Assembly (NCBI GenBank): GCA_028023455.1
Contig: JAQFVV010000354.1
Span: 767,719 to 831,718 of the forward strand
Direction: 5' to 3'
Source: Epiperipatus broadwayi
Lineage: Eukaryota; Onychophora; Udeonychophora; Euonychophora; Peripatidae
Length of the DNA: 64,000 nt
Shown one piece after another: positions 35,188 through 48,835 of this stretch; the first letter of the stretch is position 1, and each line of letters begins with the position of its first letter. The translations under genes were made by a program, and so were the position numbers. The notes under the pieces were generated by a model, which was not told where the DNA came from, ran no database searches, and saw nothing but the letters and a program-made list of their open reading frames with translations.

Positions 35188-35888
35188 GAATTTCTTTTAT
35201 AGAAATATTTAATAGCTTCTCCTCCAACACACATTCATGAACCACATAAATAAAAACAAATGGCCCCCAAGATGCATTTCCTGATAGATCAACACTCATC
35301 ATTTAGCTCACATCCCTATAAATCATATTTATCTTTATCATATATTATCAAATAGTAAGTTATTACATTTTGATTACAAGTTTCAACCTTACTGCACCCA
35401 TTACCTTCCCATAGTCCACTCTAAATACATTATGGTTGATTATCACAAATTATTTATTAGAGATTATTCCTAGCCATAAACCTTTAAACATCAATTAAAT
35501 ATTAATATATGTGTGTTTAATTAAACAAACACACACATAGAGTAATATGTGGGATAGGGATAATCTCTAGTTAGTAAATGATTAATGATAATCATTAATA
35601 TATTTATCGAGAATGGATGGCATCTAAGTTTTATGTGAAAGAAGTTTAACATTTATAAATCAAAATGTAATAATTTACTAATGATAAATACTGAACATAT
35701 AGTGAAGATATATATGAAAGATTATGAAATTATATGTGAAAGATTATGACCCTAAGATAACTGATGAGTTCTGGTTCAACATGAAATGCATTTTGGGGAC
35801 ATTTGTGGTTGAAGATGTTTTTATTTATGTAATTGAAGAAGGGGTGGTGGTACGAAAGTTATTAAGATCTTCTATAAAAAGATATTAC
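35188..35888. mobile_element. Diverged foldback element of about 700 bases
   Basis: Inverted words from outside to inside: TTTTATAGAA... against TTCTATAAAA; ATGCATTTCCTGAT on the left against a CATGAAATGCAT-like word on the right, with CCCCCAAG against TTTGGGG; TTACATTTTGATT against AATCAAAATGTAA; and TTAGAGATTATTCCTA against TAGGGATAATCTCTA near the centre (about 35500). No clear target duplication. The 76-codon frame at 35724-35954 runs from this arm into the next element and is a chance opening. Confidence 0.65.
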
Positions 35889-35938
35889 TCAGAGAAAAAA
35901 AAATTAAGATGTGTGCATGTATTTAATTCAAAAACAAA

Positions 35939-36558
35939 TACCATATTACTTTGAATTTAAGCCACTCTCGAATGATTTTAAAATTGGAAAATTGGAAAAA
36001 AATACAAAAATGATTTTATAATAGGTATTAAAAATAATAAACACTTTTATTTACTTAAATATGAAATAATATAATTACAATAAGCCACCTAATTTATTGT
36101 GAATATTTTTCAGACACTTCATTTTCATAATTTAAATTCTTATCTTCACTAATCCCCTAGGGCACATCATCTTCAGTGCCATTTAAAGCATTAGTAATGC
36201 AAACTTTTAAGAAAGTATTTTGATAATTTCTTCAGGGATTTTTTACAAAACTGCAAATTCCACAAAGATATGGTTAATAAAAACTATCAATTAAAATAAG
36301 ACCAGATACAACTTGATTCTGCACAGCTACTATCAAATATCAATTGGATTACTTCAGAAATATGTGGGTAAGAAACTCCTGAATAAACTGGTATCAAGAT
36401 TATAATACTATGCATAAAGCTAAGACGTGATCATTGGAAAGTGGGAGATCAGCAGAAATACGATGTTCCAATATTTACTTTACACATAACCTGCACCCTA
36501 TTTTTACATCTTCAAAATTTAAATGAAAAGTGCATCTTAAATTCAAAGTAATATGATA
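35939..36558. mobile_element. Short DNA transposon remnant with ~23-bp terminal inverted repeats
   Basis: The left end TACCATATTACTTTG continuing to AATTTAAG is repeated in complement at the right end, CTTAAATTCAAAG continuing to TAATATGATA, with one mismatch. Length is about 620 bases and there is no open frame, so it is non-autonomous. It directly follows the foldback at 35188-35888. The superfamily is not identified. I see no certain target duplication. Confidence 0.65.
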
Positions 36559-38239
36559 CATTAATCTCTAATATGTTTAAAGGTTTATATATTGAGTAGT
36601 TTAATAAAGGCATAGTGTTAATCAATAATGTCTATCTAGAGTGGATCATATCAAAATTTGTGGTCTCTATGCTAACTGTAACATTATTTTCAAAACATTT
36701 TTGGAATAACTAAAATATTTTTGGTGAAATTTATTAAAATTCACAATTATTTTTGTACATAGAAGAAAATACTAGACTATTGTAAACAAAAAAAAACCAT
36801 GGCAGTTTAATCACTCTTCTTATGAAAATGGTGGATAATATATGATTTTTAACATTGTGTTAAGATAATTTAAAATGTTTTAAAACTTTAAAAATAATTT
36901 CAAAACTTTAAAGCAGAATTTGATAGGTATATCACAGATTAATATTTATTCATTCACATTTTAAATACAAATTTCAATTAAAAAGATTTCATTCATTTTC
37001 TGAAAGTCATTCTGCTCTGCAAAATGTTCAATGATGAAAGCATCTTATGCAGCCATTAAAAAGTCATTTCTTCAATATTTGCAAAGTTCAGATATAATTT
37101 TTTATTTTTTTTTTCTATTTGCAAACATATACCAAATCAAATCCAATTTATTGAATTCTGTTGTAGAATAACTGTTTAATGCTAAGATCAATAGTTGAAA
37201 GCTTGTAAAAAGGCATACCAGGGAGAACAACTAAATCTGTCTTAGTGCTGAAGTATTATGTTTTTAGTGATGCACATTTTTTAAATGTTTTTACTGAATT
37301 TCAGAATTAATTCATTAAAAAGTGTTTCTAATCAATTAAAATAAAAATAAAAATAAATTAAGGATTAAATCTTATTCGTTTTTGATTAGTAAAAATAACA
37401 TTTGCTTATTTTAAAATATTGTTTTCATAAATACAAAATATTATAAATGCATGCAAATTTTATTTCAAATTCTGAAAATACAGGAACATTTTTTAATTAT
37501 CAGGTTTTAAATTCAAATACAAAAAAATACATTGCAAAATTTTTAAATATCAAAAAATAAAAAAAATTAAATATTAATATACAATGATGAACCTGCAACA
37601 TATATTTTTTATATAGGCAACCCATGAAATCCTTGTATTAACATATATTCAAATTTTATATACACAGGCATAATTCTAACTGAATCTAAGAATCATCCTT
37701 ATGTCATGTTATAGTTTTAAAAATTATTAATAATAAACAGACATATTTGTCAGTATACATATATAATATATATAGCTAACCTTAAAAAGTAGGCCATTTC
37801 ATCTCCAAAGCAAGAAGAATCTGCTCTAGAGATGAATTTTGCAATGACAAAACAAACCAATCTGCAATCAGTAAATGAAATTTCTGCAGAATGCTTTTAA
37901 TTTTCAAATACATTAATACTTTGTCTAATTGTAGTTCTTTAATGTACTGTAAATATTTTTCTCTGTCTTCTCAATGACATCACATCTCTTTAGAATGTCT
38001 TTGAGATAATTCTTATAATGTAAGCACATCATACTGTCCTGCAAAAAGCATGTTCTGATTTACAATAAATTAGTACTATAGGAAGTCTTATATTATTCAT
38101 TTCCTTTAGACCAATCCAAAGAAGAGTGATTTTACAATAGGGGATTCCATATTGAACATTGAAAAACATACTCATTGATTTTATGCACTTGCTAATGCAT
38201 TTCTAAAAATTTATGGGATATTGTTAGTTGCAAGGAATA
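36559..38239. other. No gene recognised; one weak dispersed repeat
   Basis: The segment around 36905-37010 (GAATTTGATAGGTATATCA, TTATTCATTCACATT, TTTTCTGAAAGTCATT) resembles 55230-55315 (CAATTTGATAGATTTATCA, TTATTCATTTACATT, AAAGTCACTTTCTGAAAG), so an old repeat is likely. No coding region. Confidence 0.4.
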
Positions 38240-38625
38240 AACTTGTATTACAAATTTTATATAAGGAGCAGGCCAATAGCTCTTAACAAGCTTTTAAGAA
38301 TATCCCTATACTCAGACTTGTTTCTAGCTGCTGGATTTCATCAATGAGGTGCTAGGACATTCAAACATTAGATTTATATTTAATTAAATAAGCTTGTATT
38401 ACAAATGTTATGTAATGAGCATGCCAATAGCTCTTTATAAGCTTTTCAGAATATCCATCCTCTGACCATTTTACCATTAGATAACATGCTAGGCTTGACC
38501 TGGTATTTTAAATCCAAAGTGTGAATATCCTAGTCCTTCACTGATAAATATGGTCTGAGCATAGAGGCATTCTGAAAAGCTTGTTAAGAGTTATTAACAT
38601 GCTCATTATATAGTATTGTTAGTGA
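38240..38625. mobile_element. PLE-related family 3 cluster with decayed hammerheads
   Basis: Two direct partial copies (about 38245-38340 and 38395-38490) share CTTGTATTACAAAT, GCCAATAGCTCTT and AAGAATATCC-like words. A third, inverted piece lies at about 38560-38620 (AGCTTGTTAAGAG, ACATGCTCATTATATA). On the minus strand, 38350-38310 reads CTCA, TTGATGA, ..., GAAA, CAAGTC, TGAG: stem I still pairs, but C3 of CUGANGA is T and stem II is lost. The plus strand at 38540-38565 has a CTGATAA remnant. Confidence 0.6.
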
Positions 38626-39064
38626 ATCTTTTTTAATATCTTTGCACTATATGTTGACAGGATATCCAAATCTCACTTCCATAAGATAAAATAATAGCTT
38701 TACATATTTTTCTTCTATGAAATATTCTGTCTTTTAACTTATTATCAGCACTGCAGCACATCGGAGTCTGTATTGCATATCAACTTCAAAGTCCATCTTC
38801 CTACTGTTAAGGTTTTGTCTTCCATGTTTAGTTAATAAAGAACTTGAGTTTTCTGAAGACTAATTATTAAGTCACAGTTTTTATATGTTGTATCTAAATT
38901 AGTAAATTCTGTAGAATTTGGTCAAAATAGTTTATCTTTTATCTATTTTTTTATTTTACTCATTCTAAAGCTGATACACGACAAAATTAATATCGTTAAT
39001 TCTATTTATTTGACTTAACATAAATAATTTATCTAGCCTTACGTTATTTTTGATAGTTGAAATC

Positions 39065-39230
39065 TTAAACTGGATTCCAAGAAATTGTAAGACCTAGAAG
39101 AAGATTATGTGTGAGATGGGTGGTTGAAATAAGAAAACAATGTAGAAAAAAGAGGCTAAAGACTGGAGAAGATGAATTGAACTTGGATAGACCTTCATCC
39201 TGCAATCGATCAATAATGATGATGATGACC
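39065..39230 (+). mobile_element. RTE-type LINE 3' end fragment
   Basis: The plus strand reads through GGATTCCAAGAAATTGTAAG (the RTE WIPRNCK-like C-terminal codons), GTGTGAGATGGGTGG, GCTAAAGACTGGAGAAGATG and AACTTGGATAGACCTTCATC, then ends in ATGATGATGATGA. It matches, in inverse orientation, the end of the RTE relic at 16726-16960. Simple ATG/GAT repeats at the 3' end are usual for RTE elements. Truncated and non-coding. Confidence 0.8.
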
Positions 39231-40146
39231 CAATTTACGTAGTTACAATATAAATAGAATGTTTGTTTTCTGCAAATGGAAATGTAACTGAGCCTAAAAA
39301 TCTAATCACTAATTTGGTGACGAACAGGGAATTATAAATGCCCATAAAAAATCATGCAAGCCTGCACATTTCATTATATGCAAGCAAACAGTCTATTTTA
39401 CGATGTGATAAGTAATAAACTTATTTAAATACAGATATAAAACGTCTTTTTTTGTGCAGTATATATTTAGTTAATTATTATTTTTATTGTGTTTTTTTAA
39501 GTAAATAGTATTTATATCATTTTATAATTAACATGCAAACTTTGTTTTCCATATTAATGAAAATATTTAATTAGATTGTTTATTACAATCTCTGAATAAA
39601 AACAAACAATTAAATTGTTTAAAATATCTATACTTAATTTGGGGGAGGGGGAAATAATAAATGAAGATTTTGTTTTATTTTATTATGTATTTCGAATAAA
39701 TTTAAATATGAAAGAACTGATATTCGTTCAAAAATGTCACATTAGCATATTATTTTCTTAAAGTATGTAGTGAGATAAAGGTAGTTACTAAAAGTTTTAA
39801 AAAAATGCAGTAGCTCGCGTACTATATATAGTATTTAAACTCAAAAATAGAAGTGTAATTATATTTTTTAATCAACTCTTATATATATATATTCAATCTC
39901 TTTCACACGCACACATATATCGTTTGTCTTTTTCAGATGCCTTTATTTATATGTTTCAGAAAGGTTTAAGTATATCTATAAATAGATGTTATATATGTGG
40001 GAAAAAACTTGCAGATAAATTGTTTAATAGTAATAATTTTCATTAGTCATTCATTAGACTTGACATTATCCAATAATGAATAATATTTCTATAGTATAAT
40101 TTTCATAACACGATACCATTCTTTATGCTTATACAAGCTATTTTCA
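39231..40146. other. No gene recognised
   Basis: AT-rich; a TA tract lies at 39881-39892. No open frame or repeat ends seen. Confidence 0.45.
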
Positions 40147-40267
40147 CAGAGACAAAACTTTCGTTACAGTAGCGCCACTCAGTACAAGCCAGAGTAATCA
40201 ATTGATGCATCCTTTGATTATTCTGGCTTGCACTAAGTGGTGCTACTGTAAAAGAATTTTGCCTCTT
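40147..40267. mobile_element. Compact head-to-head pLTR palindrome (PLE family 1), no ribozyme
   Basis: The left arm (40147-40202) and right arm (40213-40267) are near-perfect complements, containing TTACAGTAGCGCCACT and CAAGCCAGAGTAATCAA. They correspond to the first ~55 bases of the pLTR at 11655 and 14710 (ACAGTAGTGCCACC, AGAGTAATCAATGGATGC). The junction lies just after the ATCAAT...GATGC word, so both hammerhead halves are deleted. Confidence 0.75.
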
Positions 40268-40327
40268 TATAGTATAATTTTTAATACACTCCTCTCACAC
40301 AAGATAAGGACTGATTTCTATCAGCTT

Positions 40328-40497
40328 GGTGTAATTTTTACTTCTCCACTCTTACACAAGGTAGGGAGGGATTGGTCTCTATCTGCTTTCAATATCTTCA
40401 CAAAGGGTTAAAATCATTTAGAGTGTGGAGATGTTAAAAGCAGACAAAAGCCAGTCTCTATCTCTTATGAGAGTCATATAGTGAAAATTACACTATG
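40328..40497. repeat. Diverged inverted repeat
   Basis: The left arm has GGTGTAATTTTTACTTCTCC and ATCTGCTTT; the right arm has AAAAGCAGAC and TAGTGAAAATTACAC in complement. Arms are about 60 bases. Confidence 0.55.
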
Positions 40498-40539
40498 GAA
40501 ATATTATTCTTAGTTGAGTTGTTCAATGTGTTTATATTT

Positions 40540-41290
40540 AGATGTCCTGAAAATTGAAGATTGTTAAAAAATGCTGCATATTGAACGATGGTGATCTTAA
40601 TTATTATATTGGTGGATGTTTGCAATATAATGACGTTAATATAAGAGATGCATTGATAGAAATCAAAAATAAGCTGGAAAATATATTTACCTATAAATAT
40701 GAAGTAACTGCAACTTCCACTGGACTATATTTAACCAATAGTCAAATATCAATAAACTGTGGAAACAAATGGAATGACCACCCACCTACTTATCTTAGTT
40801 CACTGACGGTATTATAAATCAAAAATGAAATCTATTTTAATTTAATTTATGCACAGGTGAAAGCCCTGAAATCACAATTTATTTATTTGAAGAATCAAAA
40901 CAGTGCTTTAGTTTAAACCCTCCCAAATAGTCAATGAAACATATTTTTTTAAAATAAATATAACCAATGAGTTATCATATGTTGCAATATGAAATTGAAG
41001 TGTAAGTAACTGAAACTTACATGGATCTATGCTTAACTAATAATGAACTAGTTAAGTTATGATTTCTAAAAGAGTTAAATGGTGCATAAATGAAATTAAA
41101 ATAGATTTCACTCCTTGATTTATGATATTGTTGACAAACTGGATTTACAAACAATCAGAACTAAAGAAATAGATGGTATCATTCTATTTCTTATCAAAGT
41201 CTATTGAGGTTGTCTATTGGTTACATGTAGCCCAATGAGAGCTGCAGTTACTTCCACTTCAATTCCATATCATAAAGTATGATATTTCAC
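40540..41290. repeat. Composite direct and inverted repeat block
   Basis: GAAGTAACTGCAACTTCCAC (about 40700) recurs diverged in direct orientation at about 40998-41025 (GAAGTGTAAGTAACTGAAAC) and in complement at about 41250-41272 (GCAGTTACTTCCACTTC). ATGAAATCTATTTTAATT (40825) has its complement-like partner ATTAAAATAGATTTCA at 41095. The 87-codon frame at 40554-40817 lies wholly within this block and has no recognised domain, so I do not call it a gene. Confidence 0.6.
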
Positions 41291-44200
41291 TAGTTACAAT
41301 TACAGATTATGGTAAGTCAATTTAAAATATCCCATTCCAATGCAAACATTGTTTAACTTATCTTCATACTGCATGATTTATTGCACTGATAAAATGTTAG
41401 ATGCTGATGCATAAATTCCAGCTTTTCATCTTCAGCTCTCAAACTTCTTATAAACTCAACCAATTAACCTACTCAATTATTATTATAGAAAAACACAAAT
41501 CTACAGCACTGTTGCATCTAATGCATTGCTATATTTTTCTCTTTAATTTACTCTACTTATAAATATAATGATCTGTGCAAAGTAGCATAAGTTAAATAAT
41601 CATCAAAGTGTCAATCAGAAGTAATATAAGCAATAGTCATGTAATAAAATGGCTAGTTCTATATAGATTGTAAATCAAGTTAGTTTTTGAAGTAAGATGG
41701 CTCTATTAATGCAAGATTTATAATGTTATATTAGGACTAAATTACTTACAAAATCAACTTATTTATAAATACCCAACAAGATTTCATGGTAGGTATGTTG
41801 TCATATCAGATGTAGTTATAAGAAAACATAGGCTGTGTGAATCAGTAGATCTTGCAGATGCACATTTTAATGTCTGGTAGATGAAAAAAATTAAAGTGTA
41901 TTACTTGGGTAAGTGCTAGAAACTAAAACATGTATTCTTTACTTTGTACAGAATTGCTTGTGATGTGAGGATTCTCTGAGCAAGTTAGTAGAATTATAGA
42001 CAAATGGACTCTGAACCTGAAGGTATATAGTATATGAAGACAATTATTATATCCAGAGTAAGAATATCTGAGCCATAAACTAGTTGATTATTATTATTAT
42101 GATGTAAAACTGAATAAACATATTCTTAACTGATTGCTGATTGAATTCTGATATTTTCTTTTGTGCCACCTGGTGAAAGGTTTTGAAAATGCTCAATTTT
42201 CCATTTCTATTTAAAATCTTTATTTTATACTAAAACTCAATAAATTAGAGTTGATTTTTTTTAAATTTAATTTTATAAACAAATAATATTTTAAAAATTC
42301 ACAGTAACCATTTTAAATATTTAAAAACTAATATATAAATAAGAACAATATATCTAAACAGCATCAATTAAGTTAGTGTATATATTCTTTCAGAAAATGA
42401 ACAAATTATTTTAAATTAATTTTTGAATAGGTACAAATGAATGAAAGTAGATATATGAGAATTCTATCAAATTGTTTAAAAAATTATTATTTGCTCTAAA
42501 ATAATTACAATATTTGAAAAGATTTTAATATCATATCAATTCTGAGAGATGATGACATAATAAATGGTGCATTTTCTTTATATTGCAGCCAATTTATTAA
42601 CTTCTATGTCTAAAAATAAAAAAATATATAAAAACATTGAGAGTTTACATGCATATTTGTTTTAAATAGTAATCAACCAATTAGTGTGTAAAAATAATGA
42701 AAAATATTTTATAAATAAGCAAAAAATCATATTTTTTTATTTCAAAATTTTGGTGTTAAATTTAGACCAGATGGAAATAAAGGTCTTCTGGACATTTTCT
42801 TCTATCATAAGAATACTGATCTCTTCAGATTATTTCAAAATGAAAAGACTAATAAAAGCAGTCCTGTCTAATTTGCATTAAGAAATGCTAATATTACATA
42901 AATTACATAAAACAGATATGTAAATTGTTGGCAGTGCTACTACATTTTTTCAAAAGTATCAAGCCATGTATTCTAATGATTCTGAAAGTAAAAATGTAAC
43001 TGTTTAGTGACTGAAATTGTGAGAGTAGTGGGCCAATAGTCCAAGATGCTTAATGATATTAGTAGAGTGGAGGACCAGAATCTAAATTCAAGGGTTTCTG
43101 AAGCAGTGTAGGTGAGCCAAGTAAAAAATATTCAGCATTGTTAAACATATGATTTTGTGAACACTTAACTTACAATTGTTATTTTTTGTTTTTTGAATAT
43201 TAGGAATATTGATGGTGAATATTATGCATTTGTCATACGAGATTATATTACATAATAATATTCATTATTAACACTTTATTAAGCTGCAATATGCCTTATA
43301 TATATATATATATTAAATGGAATAAATGTTTGTCTTGGTACATTCTTAAGTATATCTTTATTTTGCAAAAAAAAAAAAATAGTTTGAATTTAGTTCACAT
43401 AGTTTAAAATTTATGCCCATCCTGTAGTCTAAACAGCTATAAACTTTCTTCATCAAATGATCACAATATTTTTTCTACTTCTTAAAAGAAATATTATACA
43501 ACTTATAGCAACTAATTATTACAATAATAAAAAAGATGTATTTCATTACAATAAATTATTGTCAGAAAGTATTCAACTGAATTCAGTTAAACAAAACTAA
43601 TTTTATTTCTTTATTTCTGCACTTTGTATTGCAAATATTTTTAATTTTTTAGTATAAATATTTTAATATTCATTGTAAATAATACTTTTAATAAAAAATG
43701 AAATTTGAAATGATTGTTATATAAAATAAATACTTTCTCGGGAGCTGTGTGAGATAATGGTTGTAGCATTTATTTTACTATACTACATTGTAGCTGTTGT
43801 GGGTAAATAAAAAACAAGCATAGAGATAAGACTTCACTGTATTTTAATATACATGTAATGTTAAAAATTAAATCATGATGCAATATTTATTACAGATAAT
43901 TGAAATATCCTCTAACCAAAGCATAAGACAATCCTTCATATATCTTGCCTTTTTTTTTACATAGAAAAAGTATAAGATGATTAGAATAGGAGAATGAGTA
44001 ATTTAAGTCAATCATAAAATTTATTTCCTTATATTTTTAAAGTTGATTGGCATTATTAATTGATAAGTCTAAAATCTCTCTTAATTTTAACTTTGACAAC
44101 AATTTAAGTCATGGAATGATATAATAAAGACATTACTGTGCTAAAGATACATGGAATATTTGAACTCAAACTTTAATGCAATATCTTCTATCCATAGTAG

Positions 44201-44810
44201 GTCCACTTAATCTTAAAAGATATGTCTGTTTTTTTCCTATGCATTGCAGACTTCTCTCTGCATAAGAAAAGAAGCATAATAAATTTTAGATTGTTCTTTG
44301 TGAAAAGAATTATTGTCTTATGCAATGGATAGAGCACTTTCCACATATTTATAATAAATGCTACATTATTTTTAACTATTTCACCAATGTAAGTTGTAAT
44401 AGTGCTATGATATTTAATATTTTAAGTGGCACAATGTACTGCTATTGCTACCTTTCTATGTTCTTTTAAAGTGTTTCATATATTAAATTATGGTGTGTGA
44501 TGGGTTGCAGTGATTCTTTCAAAGCTTCCATTTTTAATGTATTAATTTAACAGAAATTCTAGTTTAGAGTCCTTGAAATTATATCCCAAAAAGAAAACAT
44601 ATGTACATTAATCATGATTTTAAGACCCCACCCTCCTGCCATTATTTGTTTCAGTAATAATAGTAAAGCTCATTTACCCTAAGAGTTTTAGTCACTCTTG
44701 TCAAAAAATAAATAAAATAATAAATAAAATTAGTACAAATAAAGAAATAATAAATAATGTTGTTCTTATATTAGTAAAGGCAAATAATGTTTTACAAAAT
44801 AGACTCTTAC
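41291..44810. other. No gene recognised
   Basis: AT-rich, with a TA tract at 43288-43313. A 65-codon frame at 42684-42881 has no recognisable domain. Confidence 0.45.
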
Positions 44811-44872
44811 CTTCATCTTTCATGATGATATCATTATCACTTTCATCTTTCATGATGATGTCATCCACAAGC
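44811..44872. repeat. Two-copy tandem repeat of about 30 bases
   Basis: The unit TTCATCTTTCATGATGAT followed by TCAT occurs twice in succession. Confidence 0.8.
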
Positions 44873-47800
44873 AAATGTTATCTAGACCTATATTTTATTT
44901 TCAATTAAAAAATTTAAATGGTAGTGCCCTCCCTTCTCTTTTTAAAATATCCAAGTATATATATATATATGCATGAACAAGTCCAAGAAAAAAACTCTTG
45001 TGAATATTGAGAATGTCCCCATTTTATAATTCCTAATTCAGTTAGTTGTGTTTAAATACTTTAGGAATCTAATGCTTTGAATTTCACATTTTATATAGTA
45101 TTCCTCGAATGGGCGAGATGGAATCCTAATAACTGAGAAGTGCATTCGATGCAATCAATAGTGTAGGTGGAAATCTGCCAATTTATGTTGAATATTATTT
45201 TTTTATTTTGTGCAGTTATAGATCCATAGTTGACAGTCTCTTCCCTACAAAGTTACATTATACTTAGCTATACATTGTTATTTGTATATTTATTGGATTA
45301 TTTAAATATAGTCTTTGAATTTATTGGGTGGCTAGGTGTTGTTCTTCTCTTGAGAATCTCAGGTTAGAATTGACATGATTCTTCAGTTAGGGATTTCAAG
45401 ATATTTTTGAAACGGTGAATGGATTTAAAATTTGTCTGGATTTTCTAGTTTGAAATTTTCAAATGGTTGAATTAAGTTTCCTTTGTTTTTCCAGCTTTCT
45501 ATGTTGTTTTATAGTTTTGCTTTTGATGTTTTGTTGATTTTGATTTTCGACCACAAAGATCTATCACAAGTTTCATGGAGTGGATGTTGAATAATCAAAA
45601 GTTTTATTTTGAATCCTCCTTTTTTTAGAAAAACGTCGACCAAAACAATATCTTTTTCTGATTACCCAAAACGAGGTTGTTCTTTTTTTTTATTTAGTGT
45701 TAATTTGATTCTTTTAATTCTTAAAATTATAAAATCCCTTACTAAAGAAACAATATAGTCAAAGATATTTTTTTCACTGTAAAATATATAAGCATACTTC
45801 TAAGAAAGATATAAAATAAAATTCTCAGTCTGTAATATTTGAACTCACCATACAAGGGTAAAAATGCGAACATTTTTTCAAGTGGCATTTAAAATTAAAC
45901 ACTTTTCATACATCTAGTTTACTACATAGAGAGTTAGTAACATAATATATAGTAGGATAAATATTAGTTATTGTTTATTGGGTTGGAAAGGTACTGATTT
46001 TTAAATATTTTTAGATGGTGCATAAAGTCATAGAATAATCTATAAGATAATCCAGTTTGGACATATGAACACATACTTTTATGAACTGCAAACATGTTTG
46101 TATTGTTTTTCAGGTTTTACCAATAATAAAAAAGATGACATATATTTACAAATTTAATTCATATTTTTTATTTTTAAAAATTATCAACTGATCATCAAAA
46201 AGCAATTTTTATGATTCCAAAAGTTAAATATACCATTATGATTAAGCGGAAAGTATTAAACATCATCAAAGTTTATACAGTCACACACAATACATATATA
46301 GTATTTTTCAGAAATTAAGACAATTCTGCTATCATGGAATAAATATAAAAAAAGAAGAACATATTTTAACAATTAAAGAAAAATCCAATTTATCAGTCAT
46401 TTATTCACACATTAAATTAATTCATCACGTCATCAATTTTAATATAATGTATAATCTGTCAAAAATTAAACAACATGATCAAAGACTACTTAAGGAAGTT
46501 ACAAAGATTTTTAATAGGCCTAGGAGCATAAATGAAAAGTGTGAATAGAAAAAAATTAACATTATTTGGAAAAAAAAGTTATTGGAGGATGAAATATTTT
46601 TTAAAACTTTTCAACCAATAGAATTTGAGAATGAGTAGAAAATAACGATTTTAAATCTCATTACACACTTTCTTATGATTTGAAAAAAAGAATGCTCTGA
46701 GGATAGTATTTGTTACTCAACTGAAATGTCAGCTATTTAGCTATTATATTTTTACACAGAAGCTCCTGCAAATAATACTATAAATTCATTCATCATCAGA
46801 AAATTAGAATATATATATATATGCAATATTATTTCTTATATACCCACATAAACCATTAAATCCCCTCATCTCTCAAAATGTTATAATTCAACACACCGAC
46901 CTTCTTGATATATAAGCCACTATAGACTATATATATATAGTAAAAGTAATCCACATAAAAGATGATTTCCGAAAGGAACCAATAATACCCACGAACATTA
47001 TTACATAAAAAAATATTTAATTACTTATATATAAAATGAACACATACCAAAACTCATATACCAACGTCAACATTCAAAATTGACAAAATTTATAAAGAAA
47101 TTTATATTTATTCTCTTTTTTAACAACTTTGTCGTAAACGATTGTACAATGCATGCATCATAACAACTTAAGAATACAGATGACCGAATTCAAACTCAAG
47201 CAACCAAACTATAAAAGTTTAAAAGAAAGAAATAGTAATTAAAAACCTTTATCATTAATCACTTATACATATATATGAATCTTAAAACATTACGTAAATA
47301 ATTAACTCAGTACATGAACTTAAACTCGTGATTTTACATTTTACCACTAGAAGGCAAATATAATTTTGCAAGAAGTCGGATATATTTATAGATTTTAATA
47401 TTCAACATAATTGTTCCCGATTATACTATTTTTTTTTTCTAAAAATCTTTGTTTTAATATATATATATATGAATGTGCATATATTTTTTATACATAAAAA
47501 AACAGGTTTGATTACATAAAAAAAAATCAATAAGTCGTATGTTTGAGTAATAAAAAGACATTTGCTAGCTATTAAAAAAGTTTGTTAGTTGTTTCCATGT
47601 AGTTCTCAGTGTAATTTACTGCTGCCGTTAGTGGACAGAATTTATTATAATATATATAAAAAAGTTTTAATGCGATTACTTAAATAAAAATAGAAGCATT
47701 TATAGTTTTTGAATGTTTTAAAACCAATCATAAAAACGAAAAAATAAAATAAAACATTGTTTTGAAAAAAAAAATATAAGGAAATCTAATTAAATTGAGT

Positions 47801-48127
47801 ACAGACAGAACAAAATGATAAAATACTATATTTTTATTAGTATGAATGAATATCAAGTTTAAGTGTTAAGATATATATATAAAGTTTTTGTTAATTAATA
47901 AAAGTCATTTTTATGTTTAAGTAATGATATTTCATAATACTACATTTTATAATTGGTTGCTATGCATGTAATGCAATTTTTTGTTTCAGTAATCTTAGCT
48001 TGTTAGGTGTCTCAGTAACAAGATAACAGATTTTTTCTCCTAATTACCCACAGTGCTATCTCTGAATTGTAGCAATATGTTTAGTTAGTCATCACAATTT
48101 TTTAAAAAATGTTAACATGTCAAAATA
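44873..48127. other. No gene recognised
   Basis: AT-rich. Short TA tracts at 44956-44971, 46810-46822, 46929-46940 and 47456-47471. A weak tRNA-like string at about 47320-47365 on the minus strand (TAGTGGTAAAATG, GAGTTTAAGTTC) is too degenerate to call. Confidence 0.45.
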
Positions 48128-48237
<110 letters not shown>

Positions 48238-48589
48238 ACAACAACATATTGATCTATCTGGATTATGATACACAACACACTGTTGCATTTCATAACTAAA
48301 CTGTAATCCTCACACTAATGCCTTCAAATTTTTGTACAAGGTGCTGCACAAATAATGAAGATAACCAATTATCAATTTACTAGGGCACATTGTGCAACAT
48401 TGTGAATTAAAATTGAACTGAATTTTTTTACTTAAATACCATCATCTAAGTAATAAAGTATTTCTTGGTCTTAGTTTTCTCAGTTTAATACATGATTTTT
48501 TATATGTGCAAGTTGGTAAATAATGATCAACTTAATAGAATTGCATGCTATATTTTAGTCAGAACTATAAATCAATAATTATGATAATG

Positions 48590-48835
48590 TGTTGGACAAT
48601 TTCTATCATCTATCATTAAATGTTGAATCTATAGAAATTTTAAATTTTACTTAAACTTTTCAATTACAAATAACCTGTTAGTAATAACACACAAATAGAC
48701 AATACGGGTTAATAATTAGACCTATTTATGCATTATTACTAACAAGTTGTTTATATTTGAAAAGTTTAAATAAAGTTTAAATTTTTCTATACATTCAACA
48801 TTTAATGATAGATAGATGATGGAAATAGTCCAACA
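48590..48835. mobile_element. TGTTGGA-family MITE, copy 1
   Basis: Inverted ends TGTTGGACAATTTCTATCAT and ATGATGGAAATAGTCCAACA, arms about 110 bases, centre about 48710. The right end is followed by TA. Inner blocks (ACATTTAATGATAGAT, AAAGTTTAAATAAAGTTTAAA) pair with the left arm. No coding content. Short ends next to TA suggest a Tc1/mariner-like non-autonomous element, by inference. Confidence 0.75.

Noticed and set aside
35752-35795. Possible hammerhead: CTGATGA followed by GAAATGCAT on the plus strand at 35761
   Set aside because: Stem II would be mismatched and stem I does not pair. The similar sequence in the inverted partner at about 35270-35310 does not keep the motif.
35724-35954. 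76-codon plus-strand frame
   Set aside because: Spans the junction between two unrelated palindromic repeats; chance opening.
40554-40817. 87-codon plus-strand frame
   Set aside because: Lies within a block of direct and inverted repeats; no domain recognised.
47315-47365. tRNA gene candidate on the minus strand
   Set aside because: Only loose A-box- and B-box-like words; no cloverleaf stems could be formed by eye.
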